From Thermococcus paralvinellae (GTDB lineage Archaea; Methanobacteriota_B; Thermococci; Thermococcales; Thermococcaceae), in NCBI GenBank assembly GCA_015662175.1, contig DQUR01000240.1, forward strand, positions 1 to 15,815: a DNA stretch of 15,815 nucleotides. Reading direction: 5' to 3'. Positions 1-9,816 of the stretch are shown here, piece by piece. Below the pieces are notes generated by a model, which ran no database searches, was not told where the DNA came from, and saw nothing but the letters and a program-made list of their open reading frames with translations. A program made the translations under genes and the position numbers. Position 1 is the stretch's first letter. Every line of letters starts with the position of its first letter.

Positions 1-513
1 GGCGCTTGCACCCAATGCGATGTTTCTCAAAGCGACGTCAAGCCTCCTCAATGCGGAGATATCAACAGCGACGTGATACCTTATACCACCAAACATGACT
101 GTTGTTGTGTCCTCCCTTGGGGCGGCATTTTCAATAGCCCTGATCAGAACCTGAATTGGATTCTGCTTTGTTCTCTTTTCAATGATCTCAAAAGCCTCCT
201 TGACGACCTCATAAGCCTTCATCTTCTTGCTCATCAATGAGCGGTGCTCTCTTCTCATGAAGTGTCCCGCCACTTTATAGCTTGATGCACCGCTTCTCAT
301 AACCTTGTTGATGAGTCTCTCAACAATGTGAACGTTGGCTTTGCCAAAGGGCTTTTTTGCATGCCTTCCGTGGGTGTGAGGCAACAGGCGTGGTTCAAGG
401 TTGATGTATGGCTTGAGTGATGGGTCATTTACGACAACATCATCGGTGCTCCACTTTCCGAAGACCTTTAAGTCCTTTGGAATGAAAAACCTCTCCTGCA
501 ATGCCTTTGCCAT
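1..513 (-). CDS. rps7: 30S ribosomal protein S7 (partial, C-terminus off the window)
   Basis: Small-subunit ribosomal protein uS7, which binds the 3' major domain of 16S rRNA and helps form the head of the 30S subunit near the mRNA exit channel. The window holds 171 residues from the start. The archaeal protein is usually about 215 residues, so about 45 C-terminal residues lie beyond position 1. Recognised by the [20 protein letters not shown] stretch (residues 49-68) and by the [18 protein letters not shown] stretch (118-135). The start chosen is the ATG at 511-513, preceded by GGTGA with 5-base spacing; that RBS overlaps the end of rps12. It is the last gene of the RNA polymerase operon inside this window and is probably translated in step with rps12. 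Confidence 0.96.
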   Translation of the reverse strand, partial: MAKALQERFFIPKDLKVFGKWSTDDVVVNDPSLKPYINLEPRLLPHTHGRHAKKPFGKANVHIVERLINKVMRSGASSYKVAGHFMRREHRSLMSKKMKAYEVVKEAFEIIEKRTKQNPIQVLIRAIENAAPREDTTTVMFGGIRYHVAVDISALRRLDVALRNIALGASA

Positions 514-518
514 GAACA

Positions 519-962
519 TCACCTTCTAGGCTTCTCTTTCCTACCCTTGACCAGTTCCTTGAGTGAAACTCTGTTGACCTTGACGACCTTATACCTGATT
601 CCCGGAATGTCACCCATTGAACCACCCTTTGGACCGCCAATGCCCTCGATGATGACCTCATCGTGCTCGTCAATGTGGTTGATGGCCCCATCACCGGGAC
701 AGAAGGCTGTAACAACCTTACCGTTCTTGATGAGCTGAACCCTCACAGCTTTTCTCATCCCGGAGTTTGGCTGCTTGGCTTCAACTGCAATTTTCTCAAG
801 GACGATTCCTCTTGCCTGTGGGGCACCTTCCAGCGGGTCGCTCTTCTCCTTAAGCCTAAGCACCCTTCTCTTGAACCTTATATCGCTCCATCTAAACTTC
901 TTCCTCTTGAGCTTGAGCTTTCTTCCGGCGAATTCTCCATAGGGAGCTTTCTTTCCTGGCAT
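519..962 (-). CDS. rps12: 30S ribosomal protein S12
   Basis: Ribosomal protein uS12 sits at the decoding centre of the 30S subunit and contributes to tRNA selection. The protein is 147 residues, the normal length for Thermococcales. It carries the decoding-site loop KQPNSGMRK (residues 63-71) and the second conserved loop [14 protein letters not shown] (90-103). An upstream in-frame GTG at 969-971 would add three residues, but the ATG at 960-962 has a GAGGTGA site (968-974) at proper spacing and gives the family N-terminus MPGKKAP, so that start is preferred. It follows nusA by 10 bases and precedes rps7 by 5 bases. No defects seen. Confidence 0.97.
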   Translation of the reverse strand: MPGKKAPYGEFAGRKLKLKRKKFRWSDIRFKRRVLRLKEKSDPLEGAPQARGIVLEKIAVEAKQPNSGMRKAVRVQLIKNGKVVTAFCPGDGAINHIDEHDEVIIEGIGGPKGGSMGDIPGIRYKVVKVNRVSLKELVKGRKEKPRR

Positions 963-972
963 GAGCATCACC

Positions 973-1410
973 TCAAATTATGATCACATCTTCAACCCCG
1001 TGGTGTCTCTCCATCAATTCCTTAACGAGGTTTATATTATGACCGCCCCTACCTATTGCCCTCGGCTTATCCCTCTGATTAACATCGAGGAGGGCAACCT
1101 TCTTACCGTTCTTCTTCTCAGTTATGTGGACTTTTTTAACTCTTACGCCCATCGTTTTATAAATGTTCCTGAGGAATTCCTCTGGATTCTCTGAGTGCTC
1201 TATGAGGTCAATCTCCTTTCCGAGCATGCTCTGTATCCTCCTAACGTTCATACCCCTCTTTCCTAAAGCTAATCCCATCTCACCCTTCTTTATTACATAG
1301 ATTAATCGGTTCCTGTCCTGGTCTATGATGCAGTCGACCACTGTAGCCCCTGTAAAGCTTTCAAAGAGGGCAATATATTTGATCTGGTCAGTGTTCAGCT
1401 TCAGGGGCAT
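973..1410 (-). CDS. nusA: Archaeal NusA-type KH-domain protein
   Basis: Archaeal NusA homologue of 145 residues. It consists only of two tandem KH RNA-binding domains and lacks the RNA-polymerase-binding N-terminal and acidic C-terminal domains of bacterial NusA. The two KH GxxG loops are visible as GKRG (residues 50-53) and GRGG (120-123). The conserved position between polymerase and ribosomal protein genes supports a role in transcription elongation or termination, or in rRNA synthesis; this is inferred from family and context. The start taken is the ATG at 1408-1410, which overlaps the rpl30e stop in a TGATG arrangement, pointing to coupled translation. A GTG one codon earlier is also possible. 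The RBS is poor, only a G-rich run. Confidence 0.93.
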   Translation of the reverse strand: MPLKLNTDQIKYIALFESFTGATVVDCIIDQDRNRLIYVIKKGEMGLALGKRGMNVRRIQSMLGKEIDLIEHSENPEEFLRNIYKTMGVRVKKVHITEKKNGKKVALLDVNQRDKPRAIGRGGHNINLVKELMERHHGVEDVIII

Positions 1411-1715
1411 CACTGCTTACCCCCAGCCAAGGCTAAAATGTTGCTCTCCCCGGGATCAACTATTGCCAGAGATGCCACCACAAATGGCTTACCTAAAAGC
1501 GTTCCAAGGTCAACACTTGTCCCCTCGTACTCATAAACCGGGATATTGCTGAGCTTGGCATAGTAGTGTATGTCATCTTTAATATCCTTTGGTGCGTTCT
1601 TTGCAACAATGATGAGCTTTGCTCCACCAACCTTGGCCAGCTTTACAGTTTTGTTTGAACCGATGACAACCTTTCCCGTTTCAAGGGCCTTTCTAAGTTC
1701 AAAGGCCAGATCCAT
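1410..1715 (-). CDS. rpl30e: 50S ribosomal protein L30e
   Basis: Ribosomal protein eL30 of 101 residues, an L7Ae/L30e-fold RNA-binding protein of the large subunit. Diagnostic segments are [29 protein letters not shown] and the C-terminal [11 protein letters not shown], all matching the well-studied Thermococcus celer L30e. The start is taken as the ATG at 1713-1715, which has a strong GGAGGTG ribosome binding site at 1722-1728 with 6-base spacing. A TTG one codon upstream (1716-1718) would add one residue and would match the length of the T. celer protein as I recall it, so the start is uncertain by one codon. Its presence inside the polymerase operon is typical of archaea. Stop codon overlaps the nusA start. 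Confidence 0.95.
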   Translation of the reverse strand: MDLAFELRKALETGKVVIGSNKTVKLAKVGGAKLIIVAKNAPKDIKDDIHYYAKLSNIPVYEYEGTSVDLGTLLGKPFVVASLAIVDPGESNILALAGGKQ

Positions 1716-1732
1716 CAATCACACCTCCTTAC

Positions 1733-2914
1733 TCATTTTTCCATTGGTCTTAATGGTAATCTCATGGCGAGTCTAACCATGCCTGTTCCAATTGGAACAG
1801 GCTGTCCAATGAGGACGTTTTCAATGACACCGTTAAGGGGATCAACTTCTCCCCTTTCAGCGGCCTCGAACAGATGCTGAACTGTAATCTCAAAAGCTGC
1901 CCTTGCCAGTACACTTTCTTTCGCCCCAACAACCCCATGCCTTCCTATAGGCCTCACAACACCGTCAATCGTCATCATATCAGCGACGAGCATAATATGC
2001 CTCACATCAACTTCGAGACCCTGTTCCTGCATGGTTTTTACAATTTCCTCGATGATCGCATTTCTCGCTGCTTCAATGCCCAAAACCTCCGCAATCTCGT
2101 GGATGTTGTTGGTTCTTGTTCTCGTTGGATCTACGCCCGGAACCTTTAGCACCTGCTTGAAGTTTGAGCCTTCCGTGTAGATCACGTACTCATCGCCCTC
2201 TTTGCGGATTATGGTTTTTCCAACGCCGGAGAGACCCTTTAAGCGATGGCTTTTAACCTTTTCGGCAATCCTTCTCAAGTCGGAAAGTTTCTCTGCCTTC
2301 TTGGGCCTCACTATCAGTGTATATCCATCAACTTCAAACTCCGCCGTTTTGAATGAGCTCTCAAGCTTCTTTTTAATCTTCTCCATTGTTAGGCCACTTT
2401 TCTCCAAACGCTCCGGATTAATCTCGACAATAAATTCCATATTGAGGATATCCATCGTCATGCTCTGGGCTAAATTAACTAATGTAGTCCCCTCGATCTT
2501 CCTTGCAACTTCCAATGCCTTTTCCCTGTCATAGCGATGCTCTTCATCTAAATAAACTGTCATGATTGGCGTTGATGGATTCTTCCTCGCATCAACGATC
2601 TCAATGATTCTCGGCAGACCAAGGGTAACGTTGATCTCTGCGACACCGGCGTAGTGGAAAGTGTTGAGCGTCATCTGTGTTGAAGGTTCACCGATGGACT
2701 GTGCGGCAACGGTTCCAACAGCTTCGCCGGGTTCAACCACGGCATTTTCATATTCCTTAACGACTTCCTCTATGATCGCTTCAACTTCCTTCTTTTTCAG
2801 CTTGTATTTTTCATTATATTTTATGAGCTTCTCATAAAGCTCTTTCCTTGTTTTTTCAGGAAGGTGAGGAGCGGTCTTTTCAATTAACGATTTAATTGTA
2901 GATGGTGCAACCAT
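1733..2914 (-). CDS. rpoA2: DNA-directed RNA polymerase subunit A'' (Rpo1C)
   Basis: C-terminal piece of the split RNA polymerase largest subunit, equal to the last third of bacterial beta' or eukaryotic Rpb1. It carries the trigger loop: the conserved block [20 protein letters not shown] (residues 61-80) runs into [12 protein letters not shown]. Leu83 and His87 correspond to the substrate-contacting Leu and His of yeast Rpb1. The C-terminal part holds [20 protein letters not shown], which packs against the clamp and cleft. Length 393 residues, normal for the order, with no intein. The start taken is the ATG at 2912-2914, which has GAGGTGA with 5-base spacing. A GTG at 2921-2923 would overlap the rpoA1 stop but has no RBS of its own. 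It must assemble with A', B and H to form the catalytic centre. Confidence 0.97.
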   Translation of the reverse strand: MVAPSTIKSLIEKTAPHLPEKTRKELYEKLIKYNEKYKLKKKEVEAIIEEVVKEYENAVVEPGEAVGTVAAQSIGEPSTQMTLNTFHYAGVAEINVTLGLPRIIEIVDARKNPSTPIMTVYLDEEHRYDREKALEVARKIEGTTLVNLAQSMTMDILNMEFIVEINPERLEKSGLTMEKIKKKLESSFKTAEFEVDGYTLIVRPKKAEKLSDLRRIAEKVKSHRLKGLSGVGKTIIRKEGDEYVIYTEGSNFKQVLKVPGVDPTRTRTNNIHEIAEVLGIEAARNAIIEEIVKTMQEQGLEVDVRHIMLVADMMTIDGVVRPIGRHGVVGAKESVLARAAFEITVQHLFEAAERGEVDPLNGVIENVLIGQPVPIGTGMVRLAMRLPLRPMEK

Positions 2915-2919
2915 CTCAA

Positions 2920-5637
2920 TCACCTCTTCGCCCTGAGCTTTAACAGTGACCTCACGATAACCCTCTCAACATCAACCGTCTTCCCTTGCCAGCTCTTCAT
3001 TGGATCAACGCCATCCTCGCCATAACGGAACTGGACAATTATTCCGGTTGGATCCCTGACCGTCCCATCATAGTCAACTTTGAGGTCTTGCAAAGCGTTG
3101 ATCAGCCTGCGCTGCATGTAACCGCTCTGGGCTGTTCTGACCGCTGTATCAACCAGTCCTTCCCTACCACCCATTGCATGGAAGAAGTATTCCTGCGGTG
3201 TCAGTCCGCTCTTATATGAATTGACGATGAAACCTCTAGCCCTTGCACCAAGATCGCCGGGCTTAAAGTGACTGAGCACCCTCCCTCTGTAACCCCTGTG
3301 CAGACGCTTACCCCTGATTGACTGCTGACCGAGTAAAGCCGCCATCTGGGTGATGTTGAGTATCTTACCCCTTGCACCGGTCTTTGCCATGATAACCGCG
3401 AAGTTGTTCATACCGAGATACTGCTCGGCAACTTTACCTGCATTGTCTCTTGCCTCCGCAAGAACCGCCATGATTTTACTCTCCAGGGTCTCTTCGAGGG
3501 TTTTACCCGGCAACGGCTCAAGCTCTCCAGCCTTATATGCCTCAATGAGCCTGTTTACCCTTTCCTCAGCCTCCCTGATGATCTCCTTAATTCTATCCAT
3601 TGCTTCTTCCGGCAAATCCTCATCGTCAATTGCTGTCGTGAAGCCTTTGTGAGTTATCACCCAAATTGCGAGCTTTGTAACCTGATCAAGGAATTGCCTC
3701 GCTCTCTCAACACCGTATTCACGCACGATGATGTCGAGAATCTTACCGTCCTCTCTACCGTAAGCTTTCTTGTCAATTGCACCGCTCAAAAGTTTTCCAT
3801 TTTGAATGTAAACAAATCCATCATATGCCAACTTCTTCACTTCTTCCGGATCTGGAAGGAGCTTTTCCTCAATGAGCTTCTCGAGAGGCTCACACTTGCT
3901 CGGATCGTCACAGAGCTTATTCCTGTACCAGATTGTTAAGCCCTCGGGGAGGAGGAGCGAAAATATCGTCTTCCCACTCCAGTATTCAACACCGTTCTCA
4001 ACCTTATCTGGCTCTGGGAGCTTATCAATGTCCACACCGGCAAACATGAGCATCTGCTCAACCTCGCTCCTCGTAAAGTATGCCCCCTCCCTTGTGAGCA
4101 AATACCCACCTGAGATGTGATCCTGAATTCCACCGATGATTGGGCCGCCGTATCTTGGTGAGATTATGTGATTCTGAACCTCCATCAAAATTCTTGCCTC
4201 AGCCTGTGCCTCCTCCGTCTGTGGCACGTGGAGGTTCATCTCATCCCCATCGAAATCAGCGTTGTACGGTGGACAGACCGCCAGGTTGAGGCGGAAGGTC
4301 TTGTAAGGCATTACCCTAACGCGATGGGCCATGATGGACATTCTGTGAAGTGAAGGCTGTCTGTTAAACAGGACTATGTCCCCATCCAATAAATGTCTCT
4401 CGACCGTCCAGCCAATATCGAGCATATCCGCCATTTTTTCCTTATTGCTTTCCATGAGTTTAATTCTTCTTCCCTGTGGATCAATCACATAGTTTGCTCC
4501 GGGATACTTTTCCGGGCCATTAAGAACCATCTCCCTGAGCTTTTCGATGTTGAATTCTGTAACCTTCTCAGGAACCGTTAATTCCATCGCAATAGCCAGC
4601 GGAACACCAACCTCGTTTATGCTGATCATTGGATCCGGAGAAATAACTGTACGCGCTGAAAAGTTGACACGCTTACCGCTGAGATTTCCTCTAAATCTTC
4701 CCTCCTTACCCTTCAATCTTTGAGCCAGTGTTTTCAACGGACGTCCGCTCTTGTGCTTCGCTGGAGGAACACCTGAGGTTTCGTTGTTGATATAGGTGGT
4801 AACGTGATACTGCAGGAGATCCCAAAGGTCTTCAATGATCAGTTGAGGAGCACCAGCCTCAATGTTTGTCTTAAGTCTGTTATTGATCCTTAGGATATCA
4901 ACGAGCTTATGAGTTAGGTCGTCTTCAGCCCTTATGCCGCTCTCCAATGTAATGGAGGGCCTAACGGTGACGGGGGGAACGGGCAGAACAGTGAGAACCA
5001 TCCATTCCGGACGGGATTTTTCAGGATGAAGACCGAGAAGGGGCAAATCCCTGTCAGGTATCCGTTCAAGTCTGTCCCTGATCTCGGTGGGCATCATTCT
5101 GTGCCTATACTCATTTCCCAGCTCATCCTTTCTGACTTCCCAGTATATTGTCGGTCTCTCAAACTTCAATGGGAACTGGGGAGCACCACAGTGGGGACAG
5201 ACCATCCTTTCCTTGGCCTTCTTGTGAATTTCCCTGATGAGCTTATCCCTTGCTTTCTTTCTGTCACCAACGAGCTCAAGCTTTTTCATATAATCCTTAA
5301 TTTCTTCCTCAGTAAGCTTTATCCTTCCACATTCCCTACAGGTGCTTTCAAGAATGCGATAGATCGTCTTGGCAAATCCAACGTGAATTACCGGGCGAGC
5401 GAGCTCAATGTGTCCAAAGTGGCCTGGACATTCACCGTATCTTGCACCACAGGTTTCACATCTCAAACCTGGATCAATAACGCCCAAGCGCTTGTCCATC
5501 AGTCCACCTTCTATTGGATAGCCATCATCATCGTAAGTGTCTGGAACGGTTATCTCTGCGGCACTCATCTTCCTGATTTCCTGAGGGGAGAGAATTCCAA
5601 ACTCGATTGAGCCGATAACCTTTTTAATTGACTGCAT
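2920..5637 (-). CDS. rpoA1: DNA-directed RNA polymerase subunit A' (Rpo1N)
   Basis: N-terminal two thirds of the RNA polymerase largest subunit, 905 residues. It supplies the clamp, the active-site Mg-binding loop and the bridge helix. The catalytic loop NADFDGD is at residues 459-465; its three Asp residues (461, 463, 465) hold the catalytic Mg ion. The clamp zinc-binding residues are Cys60, Cys63, Cys70 and His73. A second zinc site uses Cys100, Cys103, Cys147 and Cys150. Other markers are [18 protein letters not shown] and [19 protein letters not shown]. No intein interrupts any motif. The start is set at the ATG at 5635-5637. A GTG at 5644-5646, three codons upstream, overlaps the rpoB stop and cannot be excluded. 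Spacing to both neighbours is only a few bases, so it is co-transcribed with rpoB and rpoA2. Confidence 0.97.
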   Translation of the reverse strand: MQSIKKVIGSIEFGILSPQEIRKMSAAEITVPDTYDDDGYPIEGGLMDKRLGVIDPGLRCETCGARYGECPGHFGHIELARPVIHVGFAKTIYRILESTCRECGRIKLTEEEIKDYMKKLELVGDRKKARDKLIREIHKKAKERMVCPHCGAPQFPLKFERPTIYWEVRKDELGNEYRHRMMPTEIRDRLERIPDRDLPLLGLHPEKSRPEWMVLTVLPVPPVTVRPSITLESGIRAEDDLTHKLVDILRINNRLKTNIEAGAPQLIIEDLWDLLQYHVTTYINNETSGVPPAKHKSGRPLKTLAQRLKGKEGRFRGNLSGKRVNFSARTVISPDPMISINEVGVPLAIAMELTVPEKVTEFNIEKLREMVLNGPEKYPGANYVIDPQGRRIKLMESNKEKMADMLDIGWTVERHLLDGDIVLFNRQPSLHRMSIMAHRVRVMPYKTFRLNLAVCPPYNADFDGDEMNLHVPQTEEAQAEARILMEVQNHIISPRYGGPIIGGIQDHISGGYLLTREGAYFTRSEVEQMLMFAGVDIDKLPEPDKVENGVEYWSGKTIFSLLLPEGLTIWYRNKLCDDPSKCEPLEKLIEEKLLPDPEEVKKLAYDGFVYIQNGKLLSGAIDKKAYGREDGKILDIIVREYGVERARQFLDQVTKLAIWVITHKGFTTAIDDEDLPEEAMDRIKEIIREAEERVNRLIEAYKAGELEPLPGKTLEETLESKIMAVLAEARDNAGKVAEQYLGMNNFAVIMAKTGARGKILNITQMAALLGQQSIRGKRLHRGYRGRVLSHFKPGDLGARARGFIVNSYKSGLTPQEYFFHAMGGREGLVDTAVRTAQSGYMQRRLINALQDLKVDYDGTVRDPTGIIVQFRYGEDGVDPMKSWQGKTVDVERVIVRSLLKLRAKR

Positions 5638-5642
5638 CTCTC

Positions 5643-8600
5643 TCACACCCTCTCCTTTAATCTCAAAGCGGGTCTTATCACCATGGCCTTAAGCTCGTCC
5701 AGCAGAAGTTTAAATGCGTAGCTCATCTCAACCTTATTTATCCTTTCAGTTTCCCCACACACCGGGCAGTACACCTGTCCTCTTCTCTTGTCCTCCAACG
5801 CTAGATGCCCACAGTTCTCACAGACCCAGACTTCCGTTTTGTCACTCTCCTCCAGAAGGCGCTCCACAAGGAGCATTGCGGCACCGTGTCCAATGAGAAC
5901 GTCTCTCTCCATTTCACCGAATCTTAATCCTCCTTCTCTTGCCCTACCCTCTGTTGGCTGCTTTGTAAGCACCTGGACAGGGCCTCTTGAACGGGCGTGC
6001 ATCTTGTCGGCAACCATATGGTGGAGCCTCTGGTAATAGATGACACCGATAAATATGTCCACTTCCAACCTCTGTCCGGTAATTCCGTCATACATGATTT
6101 CCTTTCCGCTGTGCTTGAAGCCGAGCTCTTCGAGTTCCTTCCTAAGCTTTTCCTCTGGCTCTCCAATGAACGCGGTTCCATCGACTCTTCTACCCTTCAA
6201 CGACGCAACCTTTCCACCAATGGCCTCAATGAGCTGGCCAACTGTCATACGTGATGGAATACCGTGTGGATTAACTATTAAATCCGGAACTATTCCGCTC
6301 TCCGTCCATGGCATGTCTTCCTGTGGAACGATTAGGCCTATAACACCCTTCTGTCCGTGACGTGAAGCGAACTTATCCCCAAGCTCTGGAATCCTGAGGT
6401 CTCTAACGGTAACCTTAACAAGCTTGGTTCCATCCCCAGTTTCTGTGATGATAACCTTATCAACAACACCCCTCTCACTTGGCCTTACAGCTATGCTTGT
6501 CTCTCTCCTCTCCTGAAGGATTATTCCACCCAACCCACTCTGCTCCTCAAGGAACCTCGGTGGCGATGTTCTGCCGACAAGCACGTCCTTTCCATCCACC
6601 TTTGACTCCGGGAAGATTATACCATCCTCATCAAGGTTCCTGTAATACTTTTCTCCCCTGTATCCCCTGACAGTTGGGTCTGGAATTTCAAACTTATCCG
6701 TTTGACCGCCAAGATACTTCTTCTCCTCAGCCTCATATGTCCTGAAAAATGTTGACCTTGCAAGTCCCCTCTCAATTGACGCTTTGTTGATTATGATGGC
6801 ATCCTCCATGTTGTAACCATTGTAGCTGAGGACAGCAACAACAAAGTTCTGACCAGCGGGTCTCTCCTCAAAACCTACAGCCTTCATAATTCTTGAATTA
6901 ACGAGCGGAACCTGTGGGTAGTGCAGGAGGTGGCCCCTGGTATCAACCCTGATTCTGAAGTTTGCCCATCCCAAGCCCAGGCTCTGCTTGGCCATTCCCG
7001 CACCGTAGGTGTTCCTTGGGGCCGCGTTATGCTCTGGATAGGGAACGAGTGATGCCGGAATACCAAGGATTGCGGCGGGCATGAGCTCAAGGTGGGTGTG
7101 CTCCTTTGTGACCTCCCACGGCCAGGTGGCAACGTAAGCATTCTCCTCTTCCTCCGCATCGAGGTATTCAATGACACCCATTTTAATGAGATCGCTCCAT
7201 GTTAGCGTTCCGTTCTTTATTCCCTCAACGTGCTCCTTTGTGAGCTTTGGAACACCGTTCTCAACGACAATAAGGGGTCTCCTAACCCTACCATCATCGC
7301 TGTTGATGTAAACCTCCTTAACGTCATCATAATAAGCAACGTTTATGACGTCACTGATCTTACCGGCTCTCCTATCAGCTTTAATTCTGTTTACCAAGGC
7401 TATACCATCCTCAACTGTTCCAATAAGGACACCGTTCAGATACACCCTCCAGACCTGTGGGTTTGGTCTCCTCTCATCAATTGAAACAATACCGAGCTCT
7501 CTCAGGTACTTTAGAACTTCTTCCTCCGGGATGGCAGTTGTGATCTGGGCCATCAGGGCTAAGTTCTTGACAAGACCACAGTTCGGGCCTTCTGGAGTTT
7601 CAGTTGGGCAGATCCTTCCCCAGTGGGTTCCGTGCAGATCTCTTGCCTCGAAGTGCGGCTGATCCCTGCTCAGCGGTGAGGTAACCCTTCTCAGGTGTGA
7701 GAGTGTTGACATATAGTTTGTTCTATCCAAGAGCTGGCTAACACCCGTCCTTCCACCTGGCCAGGCACCGGTGGCCAATGCATGCTCAATTCTCTCTGTA
7801 AGAACGTCTGGTCTTACAGAATTCCTCACAAATCTCTGAACGTTCTCAAAAACGTACTTTTCACCTTTTCTCTGGTAGGTCTTGGTTAGCTGATACTGCA
7901 TGTCCTTAACGAGCTGACCAAATGCCACTCTGAATAAGTCCCTAATCAGATCCCCGGCGAGCCTTAACCTCTTGTTCGCATAGTGGTCTTTGTCGTCTTC
8001 CCCTCTCAGACCAAGTGAGAGCTCCAAGACTTTTAAGGCCATCATGCCAAGGTAATATGCCTTCTTAATCCTGTCCTCTGGTCTAACGCCCATGTGGGGC
8101 AACAGATTATTGTCAATTATTGACTCCGCTTTTCTAAGTCTGTACTCTCGTGGCTGGCCTGGAAGGGCTTTCCTACCAATGTAATCCAGGGCCTCTTCCT
8201 GGGTCTGAATGTCACTTGCATCTTCAAGGTTATCGAAGAGTACCTGCTGAATTCTTGGGTCATCGCTTATTGCATCAACTATGTCTTTATCACTCTCAAG
8301 ACCAAGGGCTCTCATCACATATACGAACTTAATGACACCAGGAACATTGGGTATGGAAACGTAAAGCAAGCCGTCTTTTCTTCTCTCCACAGCAATTAGA
8401 GCTCTATAACCGTGTCTGTATGAGAAACACTTTGCAATAACCTTGTCCTGCCTTTCGTCCTTCTCAACGAGGGTTCTATTTGGTGCTAAATCCTCAATGG
8501 AAACAATGACCCTTTCTGAACCGTTGATGATAAAGTATCCCCCGGGGTCTTTTGGATCCTCACCAAGTTTTATCAACTCCTCATCACTTTTTCCATAGAG

Positions 8601-8999
8601 TCTGCATGCCTTTGACTTGAGCATTATCGGGAGTTCTCCAATCCTGACCTCAACCGGTTCTTGCTCAATGCCGTTAATAACGGGAATCATTTCAAGATAT
8701 ATTGGAGCTGCGTAGGTAAGGTTTCTTATACGGGCGTCCATTGGATAAAGTGGTCTTCTCTGGCCCTGTGCCTCCTGAAATTCTGGCTCTCCAAGCCTAA
8801 TCTTTCCAAATTTCACTTCAAAATCTGGAATGTCCGGCTTTATGCCGCCGAACTCATTGATGACTCCCTGCATTCCATGCTCTATAAAAGCGTTATAAGA
8901 ATCAAGGTGCTGCCTGACAAATCCCTTCTCATCCCAATAACTCTCCATAACTCTCCAAAGGTCATCGGGAGTAACCTCAACAACAGTTGGACCTCTCAT
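5643..8999 (-). CDS. rpoB: DNA-directed RNA polymerase subunit B (Rpo2)
   Basis: Second-largest RNA polymerase subunit, intact as one 1118-residue chain. In some euryarchaea such as methanogens this subunit is split into B' and B'', so the unsplit form fits Thermococcales. It forms the opposite wall of the DNA cleft, the lobe, the protrusion and the hybrid-binding domain. Visible markers are [20 protein letters not shown] (the fork-loop region), [17 protein letters not shown], and [17 protein letters not shown] with His881 and Lys884 in the hybrid-binding domain. The C-terminal anchor zinc site uses Cys1060, Cys1063, Cys1078 and Cys1081. The ATG at 8997-8999 has GGTGA six bases upstream. It follows rpoH by about 20 bases. 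No frameshift or intein was found. Confidence 0.97.
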   Translation of the reverse strand: MRGPTVVEVTPDDLWRVMESYWDEKGFVRQHLDSYNAFIEHGMQGVINEFGGIKPDIPDFEVKFGKIRLGEPEFQEAQGQRRPLYPMDARIRNLTYAAPIYLEMIPVINGIEQEPVEVRIGELPIMLKSKACRLYGKSDEELIKLGEDPKDPGGYFIINGSERVIVSIEDLAPNRTLVEKDERQDKVIAKCFSYRHGYRALIAVERRKDGLLYVSIPNVPGVIKFVYVMRALGLESDKDIVDAISDDPRIQQVLFDNLEDASDIQTQEEALDYIGRKALPGQPREYRLRKAESIIDNNLLPHMGVRPEDRIKKAYYLGMMALKVLELSLGLRGEDDKDHYANKRLRLAGDLIRDLFRVAFGQLVKDMQYQLTKTYQRKGEKYVFENVQRFVRNSVRPDVLTERIEHALATGAWPGGRTGVSQLLDRTNYMSTLSHLRRVTSPLSRDQPHFEARDLHGTHWGRICPTETPEGPNCGLVKNLALMAQITTAIPEEEVLKYLRELGIVSIDERRPNPQVWRVYLNGVLIGTVEDGIALVNRIKADRRAGKISDVINVAYYDDVKEVYINSDDGRVRRPLIVVENGVPKLTKEHVEGIKNGTLTWSDLIKMGVIEYLDAEEEENAYVATWPWEVTKEHTHLELMPAAILGIPASLVPYPEHNAAPRNTYGAGMAKQSLGLGWANFRIRVDTRGHLLHYPQVPLVNSRIMKAVGFEERPAGQNFVVAVLSYNGYNMEDAIIINKASIERGLARSTFFRTYEAEEKKYLGGQTDKFEIPDPTVRGYRGEKYYRNLDEDGIIFPESKVDGKDVLVGRTSPPRFLEEQSGLGGIILQERRETSIAVRPSERGVVDKVIITETGDGTKLVKVTVRDLRIPELGDKFASRHGQKGVIGLIVPQEDMPWTESGIVPDLIVNPHGIPSRMTVGQLIEAIGGKVASLKGRRVDGTAFIGEPEEKLRKELEELGFKHSGKEIMYDGITGQRLEVDIFIGVIYYQRLHHMVADKMHARSRGPVQVLTKQPTEGRAREGGLRFGEMERDVLIGHGAAMLLVERLLEESDKTEVWVCENCGHLALEDKRRGQVYCPVCGETERINKVEMSYAFKLLLDELKAMVIRPALRLKERV

Positions 9000-9018
9000 G
9001 TTCTCTCACCTCAAGAAT

Positions 9019-9267
9019 TCAATCCTCAACAACAATCCTGTAGTAATAATAAACACCTGCAGTTGGACTTTTTCGCTTGATTTCAATAATGTCCCCAGGC
9101 TTAGCCCCAAGAGCCTGAACAGCTGGGTCTTTAGCTTTTATTTGGGGTAGCTGAGAAATTTTTATCTTATACTTTTTGAGCAACTCCTCCTTCTCTTCCT
9201 CGCTCAATATTCTGTGTTCGGGAACTAATTCGTGAGCAAATATGTTAAACCCCTTTTTCGCCGCCAC
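9019..9267 (-). CDS. rpoH: DNA-directed RNA polymerase subunit H (Rpo5)
   Basis: Small RNA polymerase subunit homologous to the C-terminal domain of eukaryotic Rpb5. It sits at the jaw of the enzyme where downstream DNA enters. The protein is 82 residues, the expected length. Conserved segments are [19 protein letters not shown] near the N-terminus and [15 protein letters not shown] near the C-terminus. The start codon is GTG at 9265-9267. The only RBS-like element is a weak G-run upstream, so translation may depend on the short leader. It is the first gene of the operon and lies directly downstream of the promoter near 9334-9350. Confidence 0.96.
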   Translation of the reverse strand: MAAKKGFNIFAHELVPEHRILSEEEKEELLKKYKIKISQLPQIKAKDPAVQALGAKPGDIIEIKRKSPTAGVYYYYRIVVED

Positions 9268-9333
9268 CGAGAATTGCCCCCTTAGAATTTTTAGAAAGTG
9301 TAATCTCTCACTACCACCAGCTTTTGCTTTGGG

Positions 9334-9350
9334 TATATAAGCTTTTCGTG
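9334..9350 (-). promoter_or_regulatory. Promoter of the rpoH-rpoB-rpoA1-rpoA2 operon
   Basis: Read on the minus strand, a purine-rich BRE-like CGAAAAG is followed by TTATATA (TATA at 9334-9340). This is a good archaeal promoter core. A start site about 25 bases downstream would fall near 9311, giving a leader of about 44 bases before the rpoH GTG. The promoter assignment is from motif and position; the exact start site is inferred. Confidence 0.7.
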
Positions 9351-9398
9351 AGATAAATCATGGATAGGGTTTATATTCCTTACGCAAAGTTTAAGAGG

Positions 9399-9412
9399 GA
9401 TTTTTATAGCCG
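9399..9412 (-). promoter_or_regulatory. Possible second upstream promoter for the rpo operon
   Basis: On the minus strand, CTATAAAAATCC is preceded by TTTTCGG. The TATA-like core is acceptable but the BRE is weaker than that of the proximal promoter. It lies between the last tRNA gene and the rpoH promoter, so it could give a longer rpo leader, or it could be chance AT-rich sequence. Confidence 0.3.
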
Positions 9413-9416
9413 AAAA

Positions 9417-9440
9417 CCCACATTGATGCACAAAAGTGGG
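9417..9440 (-). other. Hairpin between tRNA-Thr(GGT) and the rpo promoters
   Basis: CCCAC and GTGGG form a 5-bp outer stem, with an inner TTG/CAA pairing around TGCAT. It is followed on the minus strand by TTTT. It lies about 12 bases past the CCA end of the last tRNA, so it could be a terminator or processing structure for the tRNA transcript. The T-run is short, so the terminator reading is weak. Confidence 0.35.
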
Positions 9441-9451
9441 GATTTTTGGTA

Positions 9452-9528
9452 TGGAGCCCCGGGCGGGGTTTGAACCCGCGACCTGCCGCTTACCAAGCGG
9501 CCGCTCCACCAGGCTGAGCCACCGGGGC
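9452..9528 (-). tRNA. tRNA-Thr (anticodon GGT)
   Basis: Full cloverleaf of 77 bases including an encoded CCA (9452-9454). The acceptor stem is GCCCCGG/CCGGGGC. The D stem is GCTC/GAGC, the T arm is GCGGG-TTCAAAC-CCCGC, and the anticodon stem is GCCGC/GCGGC. The loop TTGGTAA places anticodon GGT at 9492-9494, which reads threonine codon ACC (and ACT by wobble). No intron. It is the last of three clustered tRNAs in the direction of transcription. Confidence 0.96.
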
Positions 9529-9534
9529 AGACCT

Positions 9535-9612
9535 TGGTGGGGCCGCCGAGATTTGAACTCGGGTCGCCGGCTCCCAAAGCCGGCAGGATAGACCAAGCTA
9601 CCCCACGGCCCC
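9535..9612 (-). tRNA. tRNA-Pro (anticodon TGG)
   Basis: 78-base tRNA with encoded CCA (9535-9537). The acceptor stem is GGGGCCG/CGGCCCC, the T arm is CCGAG-TTCAAAT-CTCGG, and the anticodon stem is CCGGC/GCCGG. The loop TTTGGGA places anticodon TGG at 9574-9576, which reads proline codons, chiefly CCA. No intron. Only 6 bases separate it from tRNA-Thr(GGT) and 11 from tRNA-Thr(TGT), so all three are very likely cut from one precursor. Confidence 0.96.
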
Positions 9613-9623
9613 ATGCCAGAGAC

Positions 9624-9700
9624 TGGAGCCCCGGCCGGGATTTGAACCCGGGACCTGCGGATTACAAGTCCGCCGCTCTCCCAGGCTGAGCCACCGGGGC
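9624..9700 (-). tRNA. tRNA-Thr (anticodon TGT)
   Basis: 77-base tRNA with encoded CCA (9624-9626). The acceptor stem GCCCCGG/CCGGGGC is identical to that of the other tRNA-Thr here, as expected for isoacceptors charged by one threonyl-tRNA synthetase. The T arm is CCGGG-TTCAAAT-CCCGG and the anticodon stem is GCGGA/TCCGC. The loop CTTGTAA places anticodon TGT at 9664-9666, which reads ACA. No intron. It is the promoter-proximal tRNA of the array. Confidence 0.96.
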
Positions 9701-9723
9701 ACCGAATGGAGAAAGGTTTTGGT

Positions 9724-9742
9724 AAATATATAAAGTTTTCGC
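9724..9742 (-). promoter_or_regulatory. Promoter of the tRNA array
   Basis: Minus-strand reading gives GCGAAAAC (BRE) followed by TTTATATATTT (TATA at 9724-9734). A start about 25 bases downstream falls near 9704, a few bases before the 5' end of tRNA-Thr(TGT). The element is strong and correctly placed for a short-leader tRNA transcript. Confidence 0.75.
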
Positions 9743-9816
9743 TGGGGATTAAAGAGTGAAGTCCACACACCGGAGCTGATGGGTGAATACTGGCCTTCTT
9801 AATAGTACCCAGCTAA

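Noticed and set aside
5026..5610. 194-codon plus-strand frame opposite rpoA1
   Set aside because: It lies fully antisense to the conserved zinc-binding region of A', and no RBS or protein family signal was seen.
2920..8999. Possible inteins in the RNA polymerase subunits
   Set aside because: All catalytic and zinc motifs read through without interruption and both proteins have normal length.
9291..9770. Open frame of 159 codons on the minus strand across the tRNA array
   Set aside because: It runs straight through three well-formed tRNA genes and their promoter; the translation is low-complexity tRNA-derived sequence.
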